NCBI GenBank assembly: GCA_033439265.1
Contig: JAVTVX010000013.1
Span: forward strand, 2,010,501-2,074,500
From: Dillenia suffruticosa
Lineage: Eukaryota; Streptophyta; Magnoliopsida; Dilleniales; Dilleniaceae
DNA length: 64,000 nucleotides
Direction of reading: 5' to 3'
Numbering within the stretch: the stretch's first letter is position 1; each line of letters starts with the position of its first letter. The translations under genes were made by a program, and so were the position numbers. Shown piece by piece: positions 37,400 through 49,784 of the stretch. The notes under the pieces are model-generated. The model was not told the origin of the DNA and ran no database searches. It saw only the letters and a program-made list of their open reading frames with translations.

Positions 37400-38020
37400 A
37401 AATAGCATGTTCAATAAGATACATCATCTAATTAAATTGAGCTGTACATATTACAACAATTTTCCATAGATATACACCCTTAATTATCAAGCTGAAAATT
37501 GAGCTAATCCCAAATAGCCTAATACATCTCTCTACTTGTTTCAAATTATCATGAGAGAAAAGGACTTATATCAATACAAATTGATTTTTTTTTTTCAAAA
37601 TTAACTCTTCCAATTATAAGATAGAGTCCCAAGGAAATATTTCAAAACTCTAATTTTAATTCTATGGGTCCAGTGATTGTCAGAAGATTAGGACAATTTT
37701 TTACTCATGTCTTTCCCTAATTTAAAATGACACCGCACGTATACAACATGTGAAAGAGACACCCGAAAAGAAAGGCTTGAAAGAACTTTTAAGTCGATGA
37801 CTGATGTATATAAAATCATGAACTATAAAATCATGAACATGACAGATGGAAAAACTTCATAAATTATTTCAAAATTTTCTATAATATGACTACAAACAAT
37901 TGTCGAAACCCCCAGCTCCATGAAGCTTGCCAGGTTTTTTCCTTAGATAAGAAAATATTTGATGACAATAACTTTTCCAAAGCCAACATATGCACAGATA
38001 AGGAAAGTTGCATTGACATT
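36426..38020. other. Intergenic region
   Basis: Noncoding and AT-rich. It contains an A-run at 37031-37054 and a (TA)n run at 37358-37396. No gene is seen. Confidence 0.5.
37358..37396. repeat. (TA)n microsatellite
   Basis: About 19 uninterrupted TA units. Confidence 0.95.
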
Positions 38021-38021
38021 T

Positions 38022-38210
38022 AACTTTTCCACAAGAGAATTTCCCGACGATAAAATGATAGAAGCTATTAGCGTCTCTCACAATAATTTCTCTATGAACT
38101 ATCTTGGAGATGTATTTTGTTACTGAATGACAGTCATTGCAAACGCGAAGATTCTTAGTGATCCTAATCAAGCTTCCAGCTGGTGTAGTTATTGAAAACC
38201 AAAAAGGCAC
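38022..38210 (-). pseudogene. PPR-DYW protein relic (C-terminal DYW domain fragment)
   Basis: On minus, about 60 residues read FSITTPAGSLIRITKNLRVC, then NDCHSVTKYISKIV and REIIVRDANSFYHF, which is the end of the E+/DYW domain of RNA-editing PPR proteins (motif CxDCHxxxKxIS, then IVRDxxRFHHF). The final CSCGDYW is replaced by FSCGKVKC, and no PPR repeats are found upstream. It is a decayed, orphaned fragment with no functional product expected. Confidence 0.7.
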
Positions 38211-38909
38211 TTGAACCAAACATTTTGTAAGCATGTTCCAAGAGACCCAAATCCGCTCAAAGCTAAAAAGTCTGGTGGAAGAAATGGGTCAACCGGCAGA
38301 GAATTAACAATGGGCATGAATTGAATTGACCAGCGTAGTTTGTGAACAAAATGGTTTAAATGCAAAGATGAATGAAAAGGCATGAGAGCGGGAACAGCAA
38401 GTGGTTTAAAATTAACACAGTCGACTCCAATACTATTCCAAATGAGCCCATATACCATCAATCAATCCAGTTGACCGTGTGACATCAAAACGGCAAGTCA
38501 CAAGTGCCCTCCCTTCTGACCCACGGAAGTGAAATTCATGTGCCCTGTGTCGTGTCACCATCCAGTCTTGAGTCTCAGTGAACACGCCACATATTCGACA
38601 ACCAGGAGATAATAGTATTGACCTAAAAAATACCAAACAAAATTTTATTAATTATATCAACACCATATAAAAATGGTTAAACTCTGATATAGGAGTTTCA
38701 TTCGCGTGACCGTGCAATTGACGTGATAAATCAAATATAATTAACTGAAAATAATTTAAAATTAGGATTATCCAAAAATTAATTATCTAAATTTTAATGC
38801 AGAAATAATTAATTAGATAAAATCTAGATAAGAGTCGATAGAAAATTAAAAGGGAAAAAAAAACCAACGTTGCCAAATTTTAATCAAAAATGGTTTTTAA
38901 AACCCAAGT
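38211..38909. other. Unassigned region between PPR relic and LINE tail
   Basis: Short open frames on minus (for example 38433-38636) have ordinary composition but no recognised family. They could be further decayed parts of a gene or element. Confidence 0.35.
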
Positions 38910-39635
38910 ATGCGTCCAGGGCCGATATGCCCAGTTAATGGGCCCGAAGCTGATAGGGGGCCTCGTCGCCAATACCCAATAATGCCAGTCATGACTCTGG
39001 CTAGATGGGCTATGAACCTCAGTAGGAAGATTGAGCTTGCTTGTGCCAAGAAGCTGGAGGAGGGTAATCGAAAAGATGTTTGGATTAGTTGGACTCCTCC
39101 CGAATGCAATAGTTTCAAGCTCAACACGGATGGTTCCGTTTCGACTGATGGGCATGGCGCAGCGGGGGGTATTCTGAGGAATGAGGAAGGAGAATGGGTT
39201 TCGGGATTCACTGTTAATGTTGGCTCTTGTTCAGTCACCTATGCGGAGCTCTGGGGAGTCAGGGAGGGTCTCCTTCTTGGGCTTAGGAAGGGTCTAAGGA
39301 ATGTTGAGCTAGAGGTCGACTTTTTGACGGTTTGCAACCTGCTTAGAAACGAAACTTCAGATGGACACCCCCTCGGCTATATCATTGAAGAATGCCGAAA
39401 GCTCACGTCTGAGTTTGAAGTGTATGAGATCTGTCATACGTTCCGTGAGGGGAATAAATGTGCGAATCACCTTGCGGCTCTCGGTCATTCGTGTAGAGCA
39501 GGCTTCCATGAATTTGTCCTGCCTCCTTCTTCTGTGTCTAATTTTCTCCTTGAGGACTCGATCGGTGATAAGTTTTTAAGGTCTAAAAATAGACCCATGT
39601 ATCTTTCTTGTAAAGGTTTGGGCTTGGGCCGGTAG
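38910..39635 (+). mobile_element. LINE (non-LTR retrotransposon) 3' end with RNase H domain
   Basis: A 241-codon open frame ends in an RNase H-like domain of the type found at the C-terminus of plant L1 reverse transcriptases: NTDGSV (Asp74), AELWGVREGL (Glu113), EVDFLTVCNLL (Asp137) and REGNKCANHLA. The last usually reads CADxLA; here Asp is replaced by Asn186, which removes one catalytic carboxylate. After the stop come a short trailer and an A-rich tail (39661-39683). The reverse transcriptase, endonuclease and ORF1 are absent, as in 5'-truncated insertions. An alternative is a host gene derived from such a domain, but the A-rich tail favours a retrotransposed fragment. Confidence 0.75.
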
Positions 39636-39689
39636 CGTCCCTGTTGCCCACCTCACCAAAATAAAAAAAAAAAAATAAAAAATAACGTG

Positions 39690-42600
39690 AGTTAAATAAG
39701 TGCCTGCCGAAAAGCCATAACCAACTTAGCTAGGACAAAGCAGCAAGTGTGCAGAGAACACAACTAGTAATTTAGTTGATTCTGTGATAGGAGATCATTT
39801 TTTCTAAAATAAAATTTATATTTTGAATTTTATGTATGGAATAAATAAGTGTCGGAGAGTTTTGTTCCTTAAAAATCCAACCCAACTCGGATTGAATTAG
39901 TCAAATTAGACGTGATTATCAATTTATATAAAAAAATAGTTATTCACTTGTAATTTGAATTACCAAAAGCGTCTGGACCTTGATATCATATCTTAATCCT
40001 TTAATTAATTTTTTTTTTTTTTTTAAAAGTAACAGATTCATGTTCTAATAGTGACTTAACCCTAACTATTTTTGTACCAATGCAAAACTAGACCCACATT
40101 GAGTTGGCTCAAAAGGATGTGTTTCAACCAAGAAGCCCTAATTCTATATCCTCTTCCATCCTGTTCTCTTTAGAAATTGAGTTGCTGGGTGTTGTTTTAT
40201 TGAAAAACTTGGGTCAAGCTCTTAATCCGAAAATTATTGTATAAAGGTAGTTTTATATAATATTCACGATAACATAGATTAATTTACTCTGTCTTTCTTA
40301 AGTATCTGTAAAAGCAAAGAGTTTGAGAATCAGTTTAACTAAAACCGCTTTACCAGATAAAGCAACTGCCATTTCTCTGTCACGAGCCATCGAAATGTGT
40401 GTCAAAATTAGCCTTTTCGATTCCAAAAAGGAAAATATATTTTTTTATATTAAAAAAGAAAGGGAAATTGATTGTTTATAATCTCGAAAAAGACGTGACC
40501 GTAGATCCGTAAATTTTTCAGCATATCGCTTTTGGTACGGAGCGGGTGAACTCCCCCCTTCGAATTTGTAAAAATTGCATATTTGCCACTCGATGGTTAA
40601 TCCGTAATCTGCTAACTTAAATTACAATTATAGTGGCTTTCATTGTCATAATCAGAAAGGCGTTCATCCGTGTCGTGGTCCAAAATTATCATGTTATCAC
40701 GAGTATGTCCCATAAAATAATTCTAGTAATCGTAATTTTTTTTCTCTTTGTTTGTATGTGGTGGGCTATCCAGAATTATCCATATATTATAATTGATTAT
40801 ATATAACTCCAAATCTATTAAACTTTTAATGGATAGAAAAGGATGATTGATGTGAGATGTGGTTAACTTACCAAATTTAATTTAAAACAACAAATTATGC
40901 TTAAAGTAAAGCAAAGCAATTGGAAGAGTAATATAAGTTTGGTGATGATAAGACCATAAAATATGAGGTGTTTGTCTACATATGCCAAACCCTACCCCCC
41001 CCCCCCCAAGTCTTGAATTTTTAGGGTTTCAACAGAATTCTTGTGACCTATTTATTATATACTTTTTAATTGTCACGCTCACTGATTTTAGGCGGACTTA
41101 TTGGATCAAGTCTATGCTTGGATGGAGTTGTGGTCGACAATAGCTTACCTAAATTGTGGCCCAAAATAAATTGCTTTGATTTTGGAAGTTGTTTAGACAG
41201 ACAAATCTTTTAATTACAGGTTAGATAATTATTTTACGAAACAATAGGATTTTGAAAATGCACTACGAGATTAGATAATCATAAGCAACTTTTATATGAT
41301 TCTAAAATTTTGAAATTCTTTTGGGTCATTCTTGGATAGATCTTATATTTAAATTTAAAAATATTAATTTGACATTATCGGTTTGATTTGATGGGTTCAC
41401 AATCTCATCGTTAAGGTTTCATGTTTCATAAAGTATTTTGTTCAAAGTATAATTATGATTGCTCTAATGGTAAGAAAGATTTCATGGATGGGGAAGGGGG
41501 TTACTCACGCTTCAGGGGACGAGCATATATAAAATCTATGCTCCGGCCGCTGCGCACAAGATGAAATCATTCAAATCAATCAAATCACCTGTCAAACTCG
41601 GCATAGGTTCCAATACCAGGAAAACAACAAAGTTCTAGTAGAATACAAAATATATATACACATAGGAGAAATTGTATAATAGTTTATTTTATATAATAAT
41701 TATGCTGACATTTTGCTTAAAATTTCTGTCAGGCTAAACAACATTTTATGTCTCATCGAGACCCATTGATGATTGGCCCCCACCCATGACCCATGTATAA
41801 TAATTTCTTGCGAAGGTGCCCTCACCCATAATGCCCATATATGATTGCCCTCAGCCATTCAGAATATGTCTGAAATATCTAATTTGCCCCCCTCCCAATT
41901 CCTTAAAATATTTGGTATTTTTGTTTGTTTTCTCTTTATTTATGTCTCATTAACATCCCCTATCGGCTTTTCTATGTTTCCACCAACCAATACCGCGCCG
42001 ACGACTGTCTTTACAAGATAATTTGCATTTATATCAAATAAATATAAAAAAAAAAAAGTTTGTGCGCAGAACCATATTTTCTTGAAAAAAATTGTTTTAC
42101 CTTTGTTTTATTATCGAAAACAATTGGCAACGTTGATTATACTAAGGATTTATGGTAAGAAGTTGTGTCCGTCCAGGACCAAGCAAGACCAAATGGACTT
42201 GTATAATAATTAAAATTCAAAAAATTTATGAGTCCACAGATCTTCAAATTTTCATTTTGCTTTGACTGAATTGGACGTGGGACTACAAAATCTTCATCTC
42301 TTCTGTATGAATTTGCTCTCGGGTGATAATTGCCCCAGCACAGGACCGGAGCACGCTTGCCCATTATTTTAATTGATAATTAAATTCTGAGTTTGAATTT
42401 TGTTTCTTTCTTTGGAAAAATAAAAAATAAACACAAGCACAATTGACATCATACTAAATAAAATAAACTTGAAATAAACATAACAGTTTTCATAGTTTCG
42501 GAGAAAAAACCCAACTAAGGAAAAGGACAATCTTAATTCACTGTGCATGTCCGAAGCCACTTGCAAGACATATTTCATTTTTAACCTTGAAAAAGTTTTT

Positions 42601-43562
42601 TTTTTTTTTTTTAATTGCCTTATTCATTTGGAATTTTTTTAATTTAGAATAATTTTTTAATTTTTTTAGAAAAACTACGGCATTTTTTATTTAAAAAATA
42701 TCCCTATTGGCCTTATTACGCTTTTCCTGATATATGATTCCTAACAACATAGTGAAAAATAATTTCGGAATATACTTTTAAAATTACTTAAATAAGTGAC
42801 ATAGAAACTTTATAATGAAAAATATCTTATAAAATTTTTTAATTAGTGCCAAGCACCCATTAACGTTACCCCGATTAAATTTTGCAAATCTTTTTTCGCC
42901 ACAAAATGAAATCTTACCTAACCATGGATAGGTTCATCACCCGTACCACCTTTTTACCATAGGAGCATTGAAAAGAAAAATAATATTAAAGAAAAGGTTG
43001 GAAAAGACAGTAACATGTCATACAGCACTTGCACTTGGAAAAGGGGAAAAGGCAAGATAAAAAGGCAAGATACAAGCATATTGCGCCCACGTTTTAGTTT
43101 AATCAGTGGAGAATACATATTTTTAGGTAAAACAATTTAAAGTTTAATTACCAAATCTATTGATTACGAATTTTACCTACCAAAGAAATATGCCGTACGC
43201 TACGATAGTATAAAGTTTCTGGTATTCTTAAAAAAGATAATAAAAAGCATGACATAATTCCATAAATCTCTCTGAATTTTGCCATCATCATCAACCCAAT
43301 GATCGTTCGTTAGTACAGTCAAAACTGCCGAGGAACCCTAGATTATTCCTCCAGAAAAGGGAGGAAAAAACGAAAAGAAAAAGTTCAACGACATCTCATT
43401 GAAACCAATCGAGACCCGACATTAGTAATTGGCCCAAGGATGGTTGAAAACCAAAAAAAAAAAAAGAAACCCCACAAAAAGAGGCCATCACATCATATTA
43501 ATCCCACCATTTACAAAAGTTCCCAAAAAAGGACAAGGAAAAAGGCCCGCATTGGGCATACT
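39690..43562. other. Gene-free interval
   Basis: Nearly 4 kb without a supported gene. Features are homopolymers (T14 at 40010-40023, C-run near 40997-41008) and scattered AT-rich repeats. The stretch 41490-41560 is GC-richer but not coding. The frame at 42137-42364 (minus) has no recognisable domain. Confidence 0.45.
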
Positions 43563-44060
43563 TTAGCTTTTCTGGAGAAGAGGAGTGAACAGATGGCAAG
43601 TACTGACACTATTGTTGTTCAAATCCTTGCAAGAATCAAAACCCACTTCAGAGAAAACCTTAAATATCTCATCCAAGCTCAACCCACCAAATTTCTTCTC
43701 ATCTCTGTCTAGAAGCTTCAGCAACTCCTTGAAGAAGTTGACGTTACAGGGCAAAACGAGTCCTCCACTGGTTTGAAACCCGAACTCTTCTTCCGCCTTC
43801 TTGAGGAGAGATCCGAATATAGGCAGGTTCAGAAACCGAGTCCGGATTAGAAACCGGCGTCGTTCTAGTCCTACGTACACGGCAAGAAAACCGGGAGGGA
43901 TTCTCCGGGTTGACCCAGACGGGGAACCCGAATCGGAGTCCGAGTTGGAATGAGAGAGGATTGAACGACGCCGAATGCTCATGCTCTTCCAACGTTGCAT
44001 TACTTGTTTTAATCGGACTATTTGCCGGATCTTCTCCACTGTCTTAATAGCACTCGCCAT
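43563..44060 (-). CDS. SAUR family auxin-responsive protein
   Basis: An intronless gene of 165 residues. The SAUR core runs from about residue 52 to 120: PPGFLAVYVG, RRFLIRTRFLNLPIFGSLLK, AEEEFGF and GGLVLPC. The N-terminus is basic (KIRQIVRLKQVMQRWKSMS, a typical amphipathic SAUR lead) followed by a Ser/Asp stretch, and the C-terminal extension is of unknown role. SAUR proteins inhibit PP2C-D phosphatases and so activate plasma membrane H+-ATPases to promote cell expansion. The PP2C gene in this window is not of the D clade. Length and single exon fit the family. Confidence 0.9.
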   Translation of the reverse strand: MASAIKTVEKIRQIVRLKQVMQRWKSMSIRRRSILSHSNSDSDSGSPSGSTRRIPPGFLAVYVGLERRRFLIRTRFLNLPIFGSLLKKAEEEFGFQTSGGLVLPCNVNFFKELLKLLDRDEKKFGGLSLDEIFKVFSEVGFDSCKDLNNNSVSTCHLFTPLLQKS

Positions 44061-46345
44061 TGCTCTTCTACAGTGGGAGAGAGAGAGAAAGAGAGATAGA
44101 ATGGTTAGTTACGAGGAAAAGGAGTTTGAGGGGAGCACCATGACTGGGAAGAGTTCAAATGTAATTGGTAGTCTAGTCATAATCTTTCCAAGAAGACGGA
44201 AATACCCTCATTTTTGCCACATAATTTACGAAAGCTAACACGTCTTTGTCATTTAATGTGGTACATATCCGTGCCGATTTTGGATTTTCTTACGTTGTTT
44301 ATTAATCAGTATAAAAGTCGAAATAAAAGTGGGTTTTCTATTTTTTTATTTGACTTGGATATAAAAAATCTGGCTATTCGACATGGATATAAAAAAATTA
44401 CTGATTTAAATATTTATTAATCTGATTTGAATAGTCATAAGATTTAATTTAAGGTTGAATTTTAATATTTATTTATTTTTTTAATTTTAAAATTTATATT
44501 TGAGATTTTGATTAATATAATTTAATATTTTATAAAATTTGATGATTCTTTATTTTTTATTTGTCATTGTGTTGTTTTTGTTTTACTTTTATTTTTTTAA
44601 TGGAAATGGAGGTGTTTGATTTTCAAAACAAGTTAAATCTAATATTAAATATGACTATAAAATTTTATCCAAGCATGATTTAATTTTAATAACTCAATTT
44701 ATTAAAACTTTTCTACATTAGTAACAAGGTCTATATCTCATGTCAATGGAGGTGAACGTTGTTCTAGCCGGACCAAGCGTGGGTAGGGGAAACCATTTTA
44801 AATCTTATGCCCATTCCAATTCAAGAGCCGGCCCCGATTTCTCTTGTTTAAGTCCCGGCGCCATGTCAGGTGGAATTTATCTGGAAGTATTCAGCACAAA
44901 TTTCCCTTGTGATTTTGAGGCATATCTGCGATGGTCATCTAAGCAAATGAATTGTGAGGGGGCTTGGCTATGTGGTGGCAATACCAATCCTTCACGTGTC
45001 AATATTTTCTTTAATCAACAATCATTCAGCTAAATAAGTTTGTGGGTCCGAACTTTTTTTCCAGTGTGAGAGATAGTCAGAGAAATAGAGATTCTTCATC
45101 TCATTTACTTGACATGGCTCTAAGAGGAAAAACAAAAAGAAGAAACATAGCAAGCAACTTGGAACAATTATTAGTTTTTTGTTCCACCAAATCCGGAAAA
45201 TCGAGACGGCCAAATTGGTTTGCCCATGATTGACGATAAAAGATGGCCTCCTGATCTAATTTAAAAATGAAAAGGAACTTGGAAAAAATAAAAAAAAAAA
45301 AACTTAAAATTCTGTACCAAATTTAGTATATGGCGTTCCTTAGTAGAGAGTTTAATCAACGACTTTGCAAATAGAATACTAAACCGAATTAGAAGCAATG
45401 TTAATTTGATGTGGAAAAAAAAAAGCTTTGTCAAAAATAATAAAAAAGGAGTATTTATAATTAATTTCCAAGTTTATATTCACACATAGGAGATAAATTT
45501 TTAACATGAATCGAACAAGTTTAAGTACCATAAATCGAGTAAAATAAAAATTAATGTACCACATTACATTTTTATGGGTTGGACGACCATTTTTTGCTTG
45601 CCCCGTTGCAATTTGCAGTCAAATTAAAAAAAAAAAAAAAAGTTGGTGACTTCGAAAACTTGCTTGGCCTGCAAAATTAAAAATTCCCATAATTAGGTCA
45701 CATATATCATGACCCTTTAATATAGAAAAGTGCCTAATACGAGGAGACCAACACTGAAATGCACTTTCCCTGTCCTAACCTCATTATGTTTGTGGTTGGT
45801 TGATAATTTGAATTAGCAGTCACCCACCACTGTCCTATATTAAAAAGGTCATTTAGAGAGACCCCATCCCCCCCCCCCCCCCCACCAATTCTAGTGCTTG
45901 AGATTCCTCTCATTTATCTCTCATGCTCCTGTTTTTGTTCCATCTGATTCAGTTTGGAATCCAATTCATGACAGTTAATAGCTACCCCGCATTATTTTCT
46001 TTCTTTCTTGGTATAAAGTTGGAATAGACTATCAATAAAGTTTTTTTTTTTCTTTAAATAATTAATTTAATTATTATTTATACTAAACTATTGTGGGTCG
46101 GCCAGCAATCATTGCAGCAACTTGCAACAAATACTTGCTGAAAATTTAGCTGCTTTGCTTTTTTAGGTGTAAATGAGTATTTACTTCTGACTTCTGTTTT
46201 AATGTGATTTACCGGCGATCAATGCCATTGCGGGGAATCTACAGTGCTTTCTCTACATAGTCTAGAGATTTCTATCCTGTTGCATTTCTCTTTTAGCTTG
46301 CTATCCACCAAAAACAAATCTAATTTTTCTTGAAAGGCCTTATTA
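44061..46345. other. Intergenic region upstream of SAUR
   Basis: The leader and promoter of the SAUR gene lie right above 44060 (GA-rich run 44078-44098, CT on the transcript). Beyond that no gene is supported. An open frame at 44740-45033 (plus, 97 codons) has balanced composition but matches no family and has no evident promoter, so it is not called. A poly(C) run lies at 45869-45883. Confidence 0.5.
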
Positions 46346-47028
46346 GGAGTAATGTTACATAGACTAACTTAAGTGTAAATTAAATCGATCAAATCTTATA
46401 TGATTTTTTTTTTTTTAATTTTAAATGTATTTTTAAAATTTTCGTATTTAATTGGAAAAATATTTTAATTTGGGCAAACTTACTAATTTTGAAAATTTTC
46501 TTTTTTTTTTCTTTTTTGATATTGGCTGTCGAGTTAAATTTATTTCATTTGATTCTGATCTATGTAGATAAACCTAAGATTTCGATTTTGAATCAAAATC
46601 AAAACCCGTAGAACTCATCCAAAACTAGGAAAATTGTTCTAACCTGGTTCTGTAACAAGAACCTCCAAGCCAATAGTTTAATTCCTGTTTTTATTTTTTA
46701 AATCAAAATCGTAACTTTTGAAAAATTTTAGAATCAGAATTATAAACCAAATATTGAAAAAAAACATAAACCAGTTAAAACCATAAAAAATATGAAAAAA
46801 TCATTAAAAAAAACTATACAAGAACAATAAAAATCGGAATAAATTTGAATTTGAAACTGAACTAGAATCGCTTGGTGTAGAACTAGAATCGGACCGTAAT
46901 CATCATTTAGGTTCCAATTCTCGTTTTATTTAATTTTTTCCCTGTCAAACTGAAATCATTCGGTTTTTGTTCGATTCTGATTCATATGGAAACCTTAGAT
47001 TTATCTAGGTGTATGTAACATTATTCTC
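46346..47028. mobile_element. Possible non-autonomous DNA transposon with terminal inverted repeats
   Basis: The left end GGAGTAATGTTACATAGAC (46346-46364) is mirrored by the right end (47011-47028), whose complement reads GAGAATAATGTTACATAC. About 680 bp lie between, without coding capacity, and they contain further inverted pieces (TCTGAT...CTTAGATT motifs). A convincing target-site duplication is not visible. Confidence 0.4.
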
Positions 47029-47921
47029 TATGAGCTTCTGAAGGGGGAAAAATCACAGTTGCTGTTTATAAACTCAAAGGTTCTTATTGCCTTATTTAAA
47101 AATAAAAATAGTGTCTTCCGGAGATTGTAGGGAGTGTTACATAATAAAATGGTATATATTTTTTATTTTTAAAAAATTTAGAAATTTAATTAATTATTTT
47201 TCTAGACGTGTAATTAATAAAATTATTTGATATTACAATAATAAAGTTATTTAACGGTGGATTAGCATTTATTATAATTTTATTATTATTAAGTATATTC
47301 AATGTATTAAGGTAATATTTAAATGTTTTTATTTTTATGTTTTATAATTTTCCCTTTTTCTTACTAATTTGTATCCTTTTTTTTTTTAGTAATCTATCTC
47401 TTAAATCTTATTTTTATATAGAATTACGGTGATCAAATTCTCTTTCTTCCACTTTGTGGCAAGAACAAGAAAATTAGTATCTTATGAACATTGTATAGAG
47501 TTCCACTTCTATAACAGGAATAAGAAATGGTTGATCAATAAAAATCAATTTTATATCACAATTAGATAAATTACTATTTTATTTAACTATATATTATTAT
47601 TCTATTTAACTTATATAATATAGCAGAGAGTTTCAAGTGATTTATAATTAAATATCTATTTATTTAATTAATCAAAATGTACCAATTATAAACCAATCAA
47701 AATATAATTTCATTTAGCCTTCCCCGTGCAAACTTATTCTTCTGAAAGCACGAAAAACTCAAAAAGTAACATGCACCAAAGGTAAAGAAACCAGGTCAAA
47801 AAATGAAAAATTGAAGAAGAAGAAGAAACAAGGGTTCCATTGTATACGGTATTCATGAATCTAAATTGTAAAACGAGAATAGGATTTCTTTTGTTTAAAA
47901 ATCGATATATATATTATTTTG
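47029..47921. other. Intergenic region
   Basis: AT-rich and noncoding. Around 47131 a GGGAGTGTTACATAATAAAA piece resembles the terminus of the preceding element and may be another remnant. Confidence 0.4.
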
Positions 47922-48100
47922 GTACCGTAGTTAGACCGACAACCCAACATCCAGAATTTCGTTTTGACTAATTTGGGTCGATCAGTTGTAGGATCCAATT
48001 GAAGGGCATGTCTTCCGGCGCTGATTTTTTCATTCCCATAAGGGATCAAACTCCTGACCATGATTAAAGGGGATCAGTTCCTGAATCAACGGAACTATCA
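47922..48100 (-). mobile_element. tRNA-derived SINE, copy 2 (family shared with 12527-12720)
   Basis: On minus: box A TAGTTCCGTTG (48088-48098), 34 bp on a box B GAGTTTGATCC (48043-48053), then a body alignable with the 12.5-kb copy (shared blocks AATCATG-TC-GGAGTTT-ATCCC, AATGAAAAAAT, GACATG, TCAATTGG). The tail is eroded to AAAATAATATATATAT. The divergence shows the two insertions are old. Confidence 0.7.
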
Positions 48101-49784
48101 AGACATAGATATAATCTTCCTATATTTCTGTGCAATTTGAATTGATTTGTTATCATTAAGCACATAATATAAATAACTTTTTCTACTAAAGCCTTAGCCA
48201 ACCTCATATACTATCAGGATTTGATTACAAAATCCCTTTTTTTTTTTTTTTGAAATCTTTCGATTCGTCAAGGTTCAGCTAGATCTATACCACGTGCCCC
48301 CCCTCCCCCCAAGCTAAAAGTAAGCCCTGGTAGTTAACCATGAGGTTCTGATTATTGAATTTAGCAGAACAGAAGCCGCAGTTCTCAGTGCTTCTCTTCA
48401 AGTGTCCTCCCACATTTGTTGAATTGAGATTTGAGATCCCTTTTCAATGATGGGCATTGGTTTGCTAAAGCCCTCTGTATCTTAATTTAACGTAGCTTTT
48501 TGAGCATGGTCCCCAACTCCAAATCGTCTCATGGGGAAGTAATTTATATGAGAGAGTAATCTTCCTGCGAACTTGCATTGCTTTGCTCTCCTAGTCATAG
48601 CTCTGTCCCCGACCTTGGAATAGTGTGGATCCGATCTCTTTTTAATTGCTTTGCGCCTGTAGTAGCACCTTCTTTAAGGCACGACATAAGCGACTGATTG
48701 CACCCTTTCTTTTGAGAATTATTTATTGGTTTATAGTATCATTTAAATTATAATTAGAATTTAATATCCATTTGCAGCATGACTAGCGAATGCAATGCCT
48801 CAACTAATAAATTTGAACTTGTGACTATATAAATATAAAATATTAGTAGGATTTTCCATTTCATCATCGGTGGTTGGACAATTAAAGAGAATGTTGCATA
48901 GTAACAACATAGTCATAATGTTAAAACTTTATTAATATTCAGTACAGATTCCTGCCTCTTCATATATACGTCAAGATTCCTTAAATTCTCTCTCTCTCTC
49001 TCTCTCACACACACAAATATATTGTATTATGTTGAAAAGTTTATGAATCCATCATTCGCGATGAAGGTTTCAACAAAATAAAAAATAAAAAATGATGGAG
49101 AGAGAGAAAAATTCAGCACATCTTAACGTGCTTGAAATTTGGATTGTGTAGTCCTTTCTGTCCTCATTTTCTCAAATTTATAGGCAATCTAGGGCGTGGA
49201 GTTGCAAACGGATCGACCCCATAAAATTTGGAGCTCTTTCTCCCTTGAGGGGATGGGTTATGGGGGAAAACAAAATTGGGGAAAAGTAACCACACCCTTT
49301 AGTGGGTCGGGCCACGACACAAAAACTGACACTGGGAGATCAAGCAGGAGAACCCAACCAGCAGGGTTGCACGAGGAAGAGGCAGCACATTGACCCAACT
49401 CATGGGCTAGGGAGTTGGTGTCACTAAACTTGTGGAAAAATTTGGTGGGTTGGGCTTAGGCTTGGGCCAATTAGGCTAAGTCCAGATAGGGTGCCCCACA
49501 TCGTTGAAATTCATACGGCTATTTAAATTTATTAGTACTTTGGATGTATCCTTCTTATCTTAATGCTAAAATCAAAACAGATGGTTTGAAAGGGATGGGG
49601 TGGGGGTTGCGGCTCTGTATCGCAATAATATGCAATGATTGCTATGAAATGCGTTCAATTTTGACATTTTATCTTATTTTTATTCCTTAAATACTACTCT
49701 CTCTCTCTCGCTCTCTCTCTGCGACAAGCCCACTTCTTCTTGTGGGATTACTCACAAGGGGCAGTTGATTGACAGAATTCGAAG
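48101..49784. other. Intergenic region and GALAK promoter
   Basis: Noncoding, with a CT/CA microsatellite at 48987-49013. The segment 49190-49500 is GC-richer (GGGCTTGGGCC-like words) but has no supported gene. A CT-rich leader (49699-49720) precedes the galacturonokinase start. Confidence 0.5.

Noticed and set aside
38189..38636. Two minus-strand open frames next to the PPR relic
   Set aside because: No PPR repeats or other motifs could be recognised, so they are not called as genes.
44740..45033. 97-codon open frame on plus
   Set aside because: No recognised family, no splice partners and no promoter signal. It could be a real small gene, but nothing in the sequence supports it.
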